A stretch of DNA of 5,955 bases from NCBI GenBank assembly GCA_019136395.1, contig JAGVUH010000001.1, positions 1 to 5,955 on the forward strand, written 5' to 3'. This DNA comes from Gammaproteobacteria bacterium. Lineage in GTDB: Bacteria > Pseudomonadota > Gammaproteobacteria > Chromatiales > Chromatiaceae. The notes beneath the pieces are model-generated. The model saw nothing but the letters and a program-made list of their open reading frames with translations. It was not told where the DNA came from and made no database searches. Positions 1 through 5,797 of the stretch are shown here, one piece after another; position 1 is the stretch's first letter; each line of letters opens with the position of its first letter. A program made the position numbers and the translations under genes.

Positions 1-690
1 CGTGCGGCCCGCGTAGACCACGCCGGCGATATCGGTGACCAGGATGTTCTCCCGCCGCATGCCCAGGGACACCAGCAGGTCCAGGCAGGCCAGGGCGGCG
101 GCCCCGGCCCCGGCGGTGACCAGACGCGCCTCCTCGATCTCCTTACCAACCAGCATCAGGCCATTGCGGATGGCGGCGGCGACGACGATGGCAGTGCCGT
201 GCTGGTCATCGTGGAAGACGGGGATCTTCATCCGCGCCTTGAGGGCCTTTTCAACGATGAAGCAGTCGGGGGCCTTGATGTCTTCGAGATTGATCCCGCC
301 GAAGGAGGGCTCCAGCCGGGCGATGGTTTCGATGAGTTGCTCGGGGTCCCGTTCGTCGATCTCGATATCGAAGACGTCGATGTCGGCGAATTGCTTGAAG
401 AGGACCGCCTTGCCCTCCATCACCGGCTTGGAGGCCAGGGCGCCGATGGCCCCCAGGCCCAGGACGGCGGTGCCGTTGCTGATCACCGCCACCAGATTGC
501 CGCGGGCGGTGTAGTGGGCGGCGGTGAGGGGATCGGCGGCGATCTCCTCGCAGGCCGCGGCGACGCCGGGGGAATAGGCCAGGGCCAGGTCGCGCTGATT
601 GGCCAGGGGCTTGGTGGCCTGGATCGCCAGCTTGCCGGGCCGGGGATAACGGTGATAGTCCAGGGCGCTCTTTCTCAGTTCTTCCGACAT
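1..690 (-). CDS. maeB: Malic enzyme (malate dehydrogenase, oxaloacetate-decarboxylating), N-terminal part, cut by window edge
   Basis: This is the first 230 codons of a malic enzyme, which oxidatively decarboxylates malate to pyruvate and CO2 with reduction of NAD(P)+ in the cytoplasm. The frame is open from ATG at 690 to the left edge, so no stop is visible. Seen: the N-terminal malic domain with AYSPGV (catalytic Tyr39), [12 protein letters not shown] (catalytic Lys94), the metal ligands in LEDIK (Glu136, Asp137) and FHDDQHGTA (Asp161/162), then the start of the Rossmann domain with the glycine-rich AGAGAAAL near 193-200. The start is supported by an AGGA Shine-Dalgarno at 700-703, nine nucleotides upstream, and by the family N-terminus ([11 protein letters not shown]). 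Bacterial members are either about 420 residues or about 760 with a phosphotransacetylase-like C-terminal domain; the cut end hides which. NAD versus NADP preference cannot be read from what is present. It follows the por operon on the same strand after a 273-bp gap. Confidence 0.95.
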   Translation of the reverse strand, partial: MSEELRKSALDYHRYPRPGKLAIQATKPLANQRDLALAYSPGVAAACEEIAADPLTAAHYTARGNLVAVISNGTAVLGLGAIGALASKPVMEGKAVLFKQFADIDVFDIEIDERDPEQLIETIARLEPSFGGINLEDIKAPDCFIVEKALKARMKIPVFHDDQHGTAIVVAAAIRNGLMLVGKEIEEARLVTAGAGAAALACLDLLVSLGMRRENILVTDIAGVVYAGRT

Positions 691-735
691 CTACAGGATT
701 CCTGATCCGCCAACGGGTTTTAGGGTTTGGGTAAA

Positions 736-828
736 GGTGAAGACGCCCGCGGCGTCTTTCAGCATTGATGGTCATCGCGAGATGGTGCCTGCACCTCGGG
801 GTGAAGGGTGGAGGCCCAGTCTTTCAGC
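736..828. repeat. Imperfect direct duplication in the intergenic region (two copies, about 28 bp)
   Basis: GGTGAAG occurs at 736-742 and 800-806, and GTCTTTCAGC at 754-763 and 819-828. The two blocks keep nearly the same spacing (11 and 12 nt), so 736-763 and 800-828 look like two copies of one element with diverged centres. The centre of the left copy carries the 740-758 hairpin; the right copy lacks it. The function is unknown; repeated regulator sites or a remnant small duplication are both possible. Confidence 0.4.
740..758 (-). terminator. Perfect 8-bp inverted repeat, possible terminator or leader hairpin
   Basis: Arms AAGACGCC (740-747) and GGCGTCTT (751-758) are exact reverse complements around a 3-nt CGC loop. 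It lies between the end of the por operon (964) and the malic enzyme start (690), about 50 nt upstream of that start. Read on the minus strand the stem is followed by a pyrimidine-rich but not T-only tract (CACCTTTACCC); on the plus strand it is followed only by TC. It could terminate por transcription, attenuate the malic enzyme gene, or simply be a leader structure. The lack of a true U-tract keeps confidence low. Confidence 0.4.
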
Positions 829-898
829 CTCACGTATCCGTGTCGCGACCAGCCTCCACCTCAGGCCGAGGGCTCAGGGGCCAGCGCGAAGGGGGCCG

Positions 899-949
899 CG
901 CCAGCCTGCTGGCGGCTGGCGGCTGGCGGCTGGCGGCTGGCGGCTGGCG
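899..949. repeat. 7-bp tandem repeat (GCTGGCG x 6) with one facing inverted copy
   Basis: Six perfect, uninterrupted copies of GCTGGCG run from 908 to 949. A single reverse-complement copy, CGCCAGC, lies at 899-905, two nucleotides from the array, so it can pair with any of the six copies as a 7-bp GC-only stem. A further 5-bp stem (GCGCG at 884-888, CGCGC at 897-901) overlaps the region. The array starts 14 nt after the stop codon of the GltD-like gene, so it lies in the por operon 3' untranslated region or in the malic enzyme upstream region and cannot affect a reading frame. Heptamer tandem arrays mutate by slippage, so copy number may vary between strains. Confidence 0.9.
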
Positions 950-963
950 AGGGCAAGCGACAT

Positions 964-2615
964 TCAGATCTCCTCCGGCACCATCTTGATCGCTCCGCAG
1001 GGGCACTCGGCGGCGCAGATGCCGCAGCCCTTGCAGTAGTCGTAGTTGAAACGGAAGCGCTTGCCCGGGCCCAGCTTGATGACGGCGTTGTCGGGGCAGA
1101 CCCCGTAGCAGTTGTCGCACTCGAAGCAGTTGCCACAGCTCATGCAGCGCCGCGCCTCGAACAGGGCGTTGCCCTCGTCCAGGTTGCCCACCACCTCGGC
1201 GAAGCCACTGGTGCGGCGCACCACATCCAGCAGGGGGCGGACGGTGCGCGGGGCGTCCGAGTAATACCAGGTGTTGAGCTTGCCGATGTCGGCGACCTCG
1301 GCCTTGGGCCGGGGTTGATAACGCGCGCCCCGCAGCCAGGCATCGATGTGCCGGGCCGCCTTTTTTCCCAGGCCGATGGCGGCGGTGGCGTTGCGCGCCC
1401 AGGGGATCATGTCCCCACCGGCGAAGACGCCGGGGGCAGGTCCGGGCCGACCTGGACCGCCCCGTCGGCGATGACCAGACCGGGGAGCTGGTCGAAGGCG
1501 GCGAAATCCCCCGTCTGACCGAAGGCCTGGACCAGAACGTCAGCCTCGATGGTCTCGGTCTGGCCGGAGCGGATGATCTGGCCGCCCTCCACCGGCACCA
1601 TGACCTCCAGGGTCAGGGTGCGATCCTGGATGGCGGAGATCTGGCGCAGGTTGAGCAGGCGCATGCCCTCCTCCAGCCCCTCGCGGATCTCGGAGGGATG
1701 GGCCGGCATGTACTCCCGGCCACGGCGTACCACCACCTACTCCCGGCCACGGCGTACCACCACCGTCACCGACAGTGCCCCCAGGCGGATGGCGGAGCGG
1801 GCGACGTCGATGGCGGTGTTGCCGCCGCCGTTGACCACCACGTGGCCGTGGAGGGCCACCGGTTCCTCCAGCTCCACCGCCCGCAGCACGCCGATGGCGT
1901 CGAGGACCGGCAGACCGCCGGTCTGGGGGATCGCCATCTGCTGGCCCCGTTGCAGGCCGACCGCCAGGAAGCAGGCGTCGTAGCCCCCCGCCGCCAGGGT
2001 CCCTGGCAGGTCCGTCACCCGGCTGTTGAGGCGGATCTCCACCCCCATGGCCTGGATGCGCTGGATCTCGGCGTTGAGCTTCTCCCGTGGCATGCGGTAC
2101 TTGGGAATGCCATAACGGATCATGCCCCCGGCCTTGGGGCTGGCCTCGAAGACGGTCACGGCATGGCCCAGCCGGGCCAGGTGATAGGCGGCGGACAGGC
2201 CGGCGGGACCGGCACCGACCACCATCACCCGCTTCCCCGTCGGCTTGCCCGGTTCGATGGCCCAGCCATACTTGAGGGCCTGATCGCCGAGGAAGCGCTC
2301 CACGGCGTTGATGCCCACCGCCTGGTCGACCTGGCCGCGGTTACAAGCGCTTTCGCAGGTGTGGTAGCAGACCCGCCCCATGATGGCCGGAAAGGGGTTG
2401 TCGGCCATGATCTGCCGCCAGGCCTGCTCGTAGTTGCCCTCCTCGGCGTGAAAGAGCCAGGCCTGGATGTTCTCTCCGGCCGGACACTGATGGTTGCAGG
2501 GCGGCATCCGGTCCAAATAGACCGGGCGGAAGGTGCGCCAGGAGCCGGTCTTGTTGGCGAGGGAGGAGCCGACCTTGAGGGTGATGGCAAAGGGCTTGTT
2601 GGTTGGAGTGCTCAT
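964..2615 (-). pseudogene. GltD-like FAD/NAD(P) oxidoreductase fused to a 2[4Fe-4S] ferredoxin domain, broken by in-frame TAG and frameshift
   Basis: Predicted electron-transfer subunit of the 2-oxoacid oxidoreductase, linking its iron-sulfur chain to NAD(P). The first 292 codons (2615-1740) hold the GltD-type N-terminal Fe-S cysteines (C40, C44, C83, C87, C91), an FAD-binding GAGPAG (134-139), GMIRYGIP, and an NAD(P)-binding GGGNTA (263-268). A TAG at 1737-1739 then stops the frame, created by the 27-bp tandem duplication at 1711-1764. The same frame continues as YMPAH to about 1437. A frameshift at the G5 run 1432-1436 moves the end (PGVFAGGDM, then GLGKKAARHIDAWL) to another frame that stops at 964. 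The C-terminal part has two CxxCxxCxxxCP motifs plus two extra cysteines (about 1146-990), replacing a separate PorD subunit. The start ATG overlaps the porB stop as ATGA. Repaired, it would be about 541-545 residues. A similar NAD(P) subunit is PadH of phenylglyoxylate:NAD+ oxidoreductase. The identity is secure; whether the lesions are real or assembly errors is open. Confidence 0.85.
1711..1764. repeat. Perfect 27-bp tandem duplication inside the GltD-like gene
   Basis: Positions 1711-1737 and 1738-1764 are identical. The unit encodes VVVRRGRE plus a junction codon on the minus strand. Since 27 is a multiple of three the frame is kept, but the junction reads GAG-TAG instead of GAG-TAC, giving an in-frame amber stop at 1737-1739. 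Removing either copy restores the expected RRGREYMPAH run, which shows the ancestral gene had one copy. Confidence 0.95.
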
Positions 2616-3619
2616 CGCCGGGCTCCCGCGTCGTCAAGCAGGCCGTAGTGGCGGATATTGCGGTCGGCCAGCGCCTGGATCCGGGCCAGGGTCTCGGTGG
2701 CCGAGGTCTTGCCGAAGAGGTGGGCGTAGCGCCGCTGAGGCCGCAGGTAGTCCTCCACCGGGATGGGCTTGCGGATCTTGGCGACGCCGGTGATCTCGCC
2801 GTGCTCGGCCTCGAAGACCGGGAAGAGGCCGCACTGGGTGACCAGGCGCGCCAGCTTGATGGTCTCGTGGGAGGCCGATCCCCAGCCCAGCGGGCAGGGC
2901 ACGAAGATGTGCAGGTACTTGGCGCCGCGGATGCCGATGGCCTTCTTGACCTTGTACTCCAGGTCGTGGAGATCGGCGACGGTGGCGGTGGCGACGTAGG
3001 GGATACCATGGGCCATGGCGATGGCGGGCAGGTACTTGCCCTGGCCGAAGACGTTGCCCGGCGCCGGGCCCACCGGCAGGGTGGTGGCGGTGCGGGCCGC
3101 CGGCGGCGTCGCCGAGGAGCGCTGCACGCCGGTATTCATGTAGGCCTCGTTGTCGTAGCAGATATAGAGGACGTCGTCGTTGCGCTCGAACATGCCGGAC
3201 AGGCAGCCGAAACCAATGTCGGTGGTGCCGCCGTCACCGCCCTGGGCGATGACGCGGATGTCCTCGCGGCCCTTGACCCGCAAGGCGGCGGCGATACCGG
3301 TGGCCACCGCGGCGGTGTTGCCGAAGAGGGAGTGGATCCAGGGGATCTGCCAGGAGGTCTCCGGGTAGGGGGTGGAGAAGACCTCCAGGCAGCCGGTGGC
3401 GTTGGCGGCGATCACCTGGCGATCGGTGGCGGCGACGGCGGCGTCGATGGCGTACCGGGCCCCCAGGGCCTCCCCGCAGCCCTGGCAGGCGCGATGGCCG
3501 GAGGTAAGGGAGTTGGCCCGCACCGGCATGGCCTGGACGGTGCGGTCGTGCTCGTCGAGGAGGCGGTTGCCGACGGTAAAGGTGCCGGTCTGGTAGAAGC
3601 GGACGGGTTGGTAGCTCAT
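2612..3619 (-). CDS. porB: Pyruvate/2-oxoacid:ferredoxin oxidoreductase beta subunit
   Basis: Beta subunit of the thiamine-diphosphate enzyme that converts pyruvate (or a related 2-oxoacid) plus CoA to acyl-CoA, CO2 and two electrons. From the ATG at 3619 it has 335 residues and looks complete. Seen, numbering from this ATG: CQGCG (C45, C48), a third cysteine in ATGCLEV (C77) and a fourth in VPCPLGW (C242), which match the four ligands of the [4Fe-4S] cluster in split PFOR beta chains; the ThDP/Mg motif begins GGDGG (127-131) and ends at YDNEAYMNTG (N157); QRSSATP follows. A TTG at 3637 would add six residues, but it overlaps the porA stop, while the ATG has a GGGGGAGA Shine-Dalgarno at 3622-3629. 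It starts 10 nt after porA and overlaps the next gene by 4 nt, so translational coupling is likely. The exact substrate cannot be fixed from sequence: pyruvate is most likely, with branched-chain or aromatic 2-oxoacids possible. Confidence 0.93.
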   Translation of the reverse strand: MSYQPVRFYQTGTFTVGNRLLDEHDRTVQAMPVRANSLTSGHRACQGCGEALGARYAIDAAVAATDRQVIAANATGCLEVFSTPYPETSWQIPWIHSLFGNTAAVATGIAAALRVKGREDIRVIAQGGDGGTTDIGFGCLSGMFERNDDVLYICYDNEAYMNTGVQRSSATPPAARTATTLPVGPAPGNVFGQGKYLPAIAMAHGIPYVATATVADLHDLEYKVKKAIGIRGAKYLHIFVPCPLGWGSASHETIKLARLVTQCGLFPVFEAEHGEITGVAKIRKPIPVEDYLRPQRRYAHLFGKTSATETLARIQALADRNIRHYGLLDDAGARR

Positions 3620-3629
3620 GGTCTCCCCC

Positions 3630-4779
3630 TCAGGCAATCTTGGCGGCGACGGTGCCGACTTCGCGCAGGATGGCCTCGGCGGCGGGACCGGAACGGCGCA
3701 CCAGGCGCTCGCGCTCCAGGACCCGCTCCACCAGGGCCTCGTCGAGGTCGAGGAAGGTCATGGCCTCCAGCTGGTCCGCCATGCCCCGCTCAAAGGCACG
3801 GGCCAGGCTGGACTGGTTGACGGGTGCCGTCCAGGGCGAGACGAAGGTTGATGGCGAGGATGCCACCCACGCCGACGGCGAAGCACTTCTCGACGACGAT
3901 GACGCGCTCCACGTCCCGCAGGGCATAGCGCACCGCTTCGAGGGGGAAGGGGCGGAAGGAGGTGATGCCCAGGACGCCGATCGCATGACCCGCGTCCCGC
4001 AAATGATCGACGGTGTCCTTGATGGTGCCCAGCACCGAGCCCAGGGCCACCACTGCCGTCCGGGCCCCCTCCAGTCGGTAGGGACGGACCAGGCCGCCGG
4101 AGTCGCGCCCGAACATGGCCTTGTACTCGGCCGCCACCCGGGGGATCAGGTCCAGGGCGCGGCGCTGCTTGAGATGGGCCAGGTAGCGCACCTCGGTGTA
4201 GGCCTCGGGGCCGACCATGGCGCCGATGGACAGGGGCGCCGCCGGGACGTCCAGGCGCTCATAGGCGTGGGTGAGGATGAAGCCGTCCATGCACACCATC
4301 ACCGGCAGGGACAGCTCCTCGGCGATCTTGAAGGCCTGGATGTGCAGGTCCAGGGCCTCCTGGTTGGTCTCGGCGAAGAGTTGCAGCCAGCCGCAGTCGC
4401 GCTGGCTCATGGTGTCGCTGTGGTCGTTCCAGATGTTGATGGGGGCGCCGATGGCCCGATTGGCCACGGTCATGACGATGGGCAGGCCCAGACCGGAGGC
4501 GTTATAGACCGCCTCGACCATGAACAAGAGCCCCTGGGAGGCGGTGGCGGTGTAGGTGCGCGCCCCGGCCGCCGAGGCGCCGATGGCGACCGACATGGCG
4601 GCGAACTCGGACTCGACGTTGATGAACTCGGCGCGCAGGTCGCCAGCCTTCACCATCTCCCCCAAGCCCTCGACGATATGGGTCTGAGGACTGATGGGGT
4701 AGGCGCAGATGACTTCCGGCCGGCAGAGGGCAACGGCCTCGGCGACGCCGTGGGAACCTTCGATTTGCTTGAGGGCCAT
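3630..4779 (-). pseudogene. porA: Pyruvate/2-oxoacid:ferredoxin oxidoreductase alpha subunit, frameshifted and with internal gaps
   Basis: Alpha subunit carrying the pyrimidine-binding and domain II parts of the oxidoreductase. The ATG at 4779 overlaps the porG stop as TGATG and has AGGAGG seven nucleotides upstream. In the first frame (329 codons, stop at 3790) I see YPISPQT (27-33), the conserved Glu of NVESEFAAM (E56), ATASQGLLF, NDHSDTMSQRD, GAMVGPEAYTEVRYL and ALGSVLGTIKDTVD. That frame is family-like up to ALDG (about 3826) and then reads nonsense. The expected C-terminal tail (SLARAFERGMADQ to VGTVAAKIA) is present in another frame from about 3824 to the stop at 3630. The join omits the segment that normally holds GLGGR, so this is a frameshifting deletion and not a single-base slip. 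A second, in-frame gap of about 20 residues seems to lie between LDVP and PLSIGAM (near 4240). As written, the product lacks its proper C-terminus. The identity is secure; the cause of the lesions is unknown. Confidence 0.87.
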
Positions 4780-5396
4780 CAGCGCGCCTCCTGGTGTTGG
4801 TCGGCGCGTGGCTCCTTGACCGGCTGGCAGGCGGCGAGTTGGGCCCTGACCTGCTCGCAGGCGGCGGTAGCGGCGGCGATATTGCCCTCGGCGACCTTGC
4901 CGGTGAATTTGTCACGGATGGCGGAGACCACCGACGGCAGGGAGATCTCCCCCGCCAGCCCGGCGAAGGCGCCGAGTAGCACGGCGTTGGGTAGGGGCCG
5001 TCCCAAGTGCTTGAGGGCAATCTCGGTAGCTGGGACGCAGGCCTGGCGCTCCGGGCGCAGCCGGACCGACACCTCGTCGATGCCCAGGTCGGTGAAACTC
5101 TTGGCGGAGTTGATCAGGACGTAGCCGTCCGCCTTGAGCCCCTGAAAGACGTCCACCTGATGCAGCAAGGTCGGGTCCTGGATGATGATGGCATCCGGGG
5201 CCATGATGGGCTCCCGCAAGCGGATCTCCTTGGTATCAATCCGGCAGAAGGCGACCACCGGGGCCCCGGTGCGCTCCGAGCCGAAGCTGGGAAAGGCCTG
5301 GGCATGTTTACCCTCAAGAAAGGCGGCGATGGAGAGCATCTCGGCGCCGGTAACGACGCCCTGACCCCCGCGGCCATGGATACGGACCTGGAACAT
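4779..5396 (-). CDS. porG: Pyruvate/2-oxoacid:ferredoxin oxidoreductase gamma subunit
   Basis: Gamma subunit (domain III type) of the split oxidoreductase, 205 residues, complete and the first gene of the operon. Seen: N-terminal VRIHGRGGQGVVTGAEML with the hallmark GRGGQG (8-13), QAFPSFGSERTGAPV, IIIQDPTLL, and NAVLLGAFAGLAGEISL near the C-terminus, all in the order expected for PorG/PorC. I chose the ATG at 5396, preceded by GGAGGA at 5400-5405, over an in-frame ATG at 5474, because the 26 extra arginine-rich residues do not look like the family N-terminus and the ribosome site fits the downstream ATG. The stop shares one nucleotide with the porA start. The last 20 or so residues are polar and look unconserved. 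No frame damage is visible. Confidence 0.92.
   Translation of the reverse strand: MFQVRIHGRGGQGVVTGAEMLSIAAFLEGKHAQAFPSFGSERTGAPVVAFCRIDTKEIRLREPIMAPDAIIIQDPTLLHQVDVFQGLKADGYVLINSAKSFTDLGIDEVSVRLRPERQACVPATEIALKHLGRPLPNAVLLGAFAGLAGEISLPSVVSAIRDKFTGKVAEGNIAAATAACEQVRAQLAACQPVKEPRADQHQEAR
4784..4793 (-). promoter_or_regulatory. Ribosome binding site for porA, inside the porG end
   Basis: AGGAGG lies within the last codons of porG, seven nucleotides before the porA ATG at 4779. The strong site plus the TGATG stop-start overlap indicate translational coupling of the gamma and alpha subunits. Confidence 0.7.
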
Positions 5397-5547
5397 GTGT
5401 CCTCCGTTGTCTGGGTCGGTAGCGACCTGGATACCGCGGGGCCGCCGGCAGTTGCGCCTGGTACGACGGGTCATGGCCCGCAGGCCGGCGATTCCTGCTA
5501 GGACCGGGGTCCCTGCGCACGGCCTCCGTCATGGGAAGCGATTAGGC

Positions 5548-5559
5548 TGCTCCGGAGCA
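5548..5559. promoter_or_regulatory. 12-bp perfect palindrome, possible operator
   Basis: TGCTCCGGAGCA is its own reverse complement. It lies about 150 bp upstream of the porG start and just downstream of the minus-strand promoter candidate. A dimeric regulator site is one reading, but a 12-bp palindrome in GC-rich DNA can occur by chance and no regulator is encoded nearby. Confidence 0.25.
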
Positions 5560-5594
5560 ATCAAGCTCAGCACCTGCCGGGCGTCGGGGAAGAC

Positions 5595-5625
5595 AATTTA
5601 CGCGCATGCCAGGCAACTTGGTCAA
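5595..5625 (-). promoter_or_regulatory. Candidate sigma70-type promoter for the por operon
   Basis: On the minus strand TTGACC (5620-5625) resembles a -35 box (5 of 6) and TAAATT (5595-5600) a -10 box (4 of 6). The spacing of 19 bp is longer than the ideal 17. Transcription would start near 5588 and leave a leader of about 190 nt before porG, including the 5548-5559 palindrome. This is a consensus match only. Confidence 0.25.
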
Positions 5626-5727
5626 GGGCAAGCGTATTGGCTTGTGAGAACCCAAGGCATCGCCCACAATGCCAGCATCTTGTTGATGACGCCGATGCTC
5701 AGCGTGTTCCTGAAAATCACCGCGGGT

Positions 5728-5755
5728 CTGAGATGCGCACCGATATCAATATCAT
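5728..5755 (+). promoter_or_regulatory. Candidate sigma70-type promoter for dapF
   Basis: CTGAGA (5728-5733, 4 of 6 to the -35 consensus) and TATCAT (5750-5755, 5 of 6 to the -10 consensus) are separated by 16 bp. Transcription would start near 5762, giving a short leader of about 36 nt before dapF. The -10 box overlaps the AT-rich inverted repeat at 5742-5753. The placement is plausible but rests on consensus only. Confidence 0.35.
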
Positions 5756-5797
5756 GAGCTTACCCGCATTACCCTGGCCACGACGGGGGGCACGGAG

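Larger units (their letters stand above)
5397..5797. other. Divergent intergenic region between the por operon and dapF
   Basis: These 401 bp hold no gene I recognise. An open frame crosses most of the region on the plus strand, but its product has no family features, and on the minus strand only short frames exist. The part from about 5580 to 5760 is visibly less GC-rich than the flanking genes, as expected for promoter DNA. Seen inside: a 12-bp palindrome (5548-5559), a small hairpin near the porG ribosome site (GGTCG at 5414-5418 with CGACC at 5423-5427), another small stem (GGAC at 5501-5504 with GTCC at 5509-5512), an AT-rich inverted repeat (GATAT at 5742-5746, ATATC at 5749-5753), and two weak promoter candidates listed separately. 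I see no tRNA or riboswitch that I can name. Confidence 0.6.

Noticed and set aside
251..775. Minus-strand open frame overlapping the malic enzyme
   Set aside because: Out of frame with the malic enzyme, whose motifs ([15 protein letters not shown]) are in the other frame; the product is Arg/Gly/Pro-rich.
908..949. CRISPR-like array
   Set aside because: The units are 7 bp, contiguous and without spacers; this is a simple tandem repeat.
1407..1736. Separate gene for the middle of the GltD-like protein
   Set aside because: It starts at a GTG inside the duplicated unit and continues the upstream protein in the same frame; it is a fragment of the broken gene.
1737..1739. Amber codon read as pyrrolysine or by programmed readthrough
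   Set aside because: The TAG arises only at the junction of a perfect tandem duplication, which explains it fully; no readthrough signal is seen.
2603..3820. Long plus-strand open frame opposite porB and porA
   Set aside because: Its product is low-complexity Gly/Ala/Asp/Val sequence typical of the antisense of a GC-rich gene; the minus-strand genes carry clear catalytic motifs.
3815..3835. Programmed ribosomal frameshift in porA
   Set aside because: No slippery heptamer is visible and conserved residues are missing at the junction, so a frame change alone would not rebuild the protein.
3640..5124. 494-codon plus-strand open frame opposite porA and porG
   Set aside because: Antisense shadow: repetitive Gly/Asp/His-rich product without domains, lying over two recognisable minus-strand genes.
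5395..5757. Long plus-strand open frame across the porG-dapF gap
   Set aside because: It starts inside porG, its translation has no family features, composition looks like shadow and intergenic sequence, and no ribosome site supports it.
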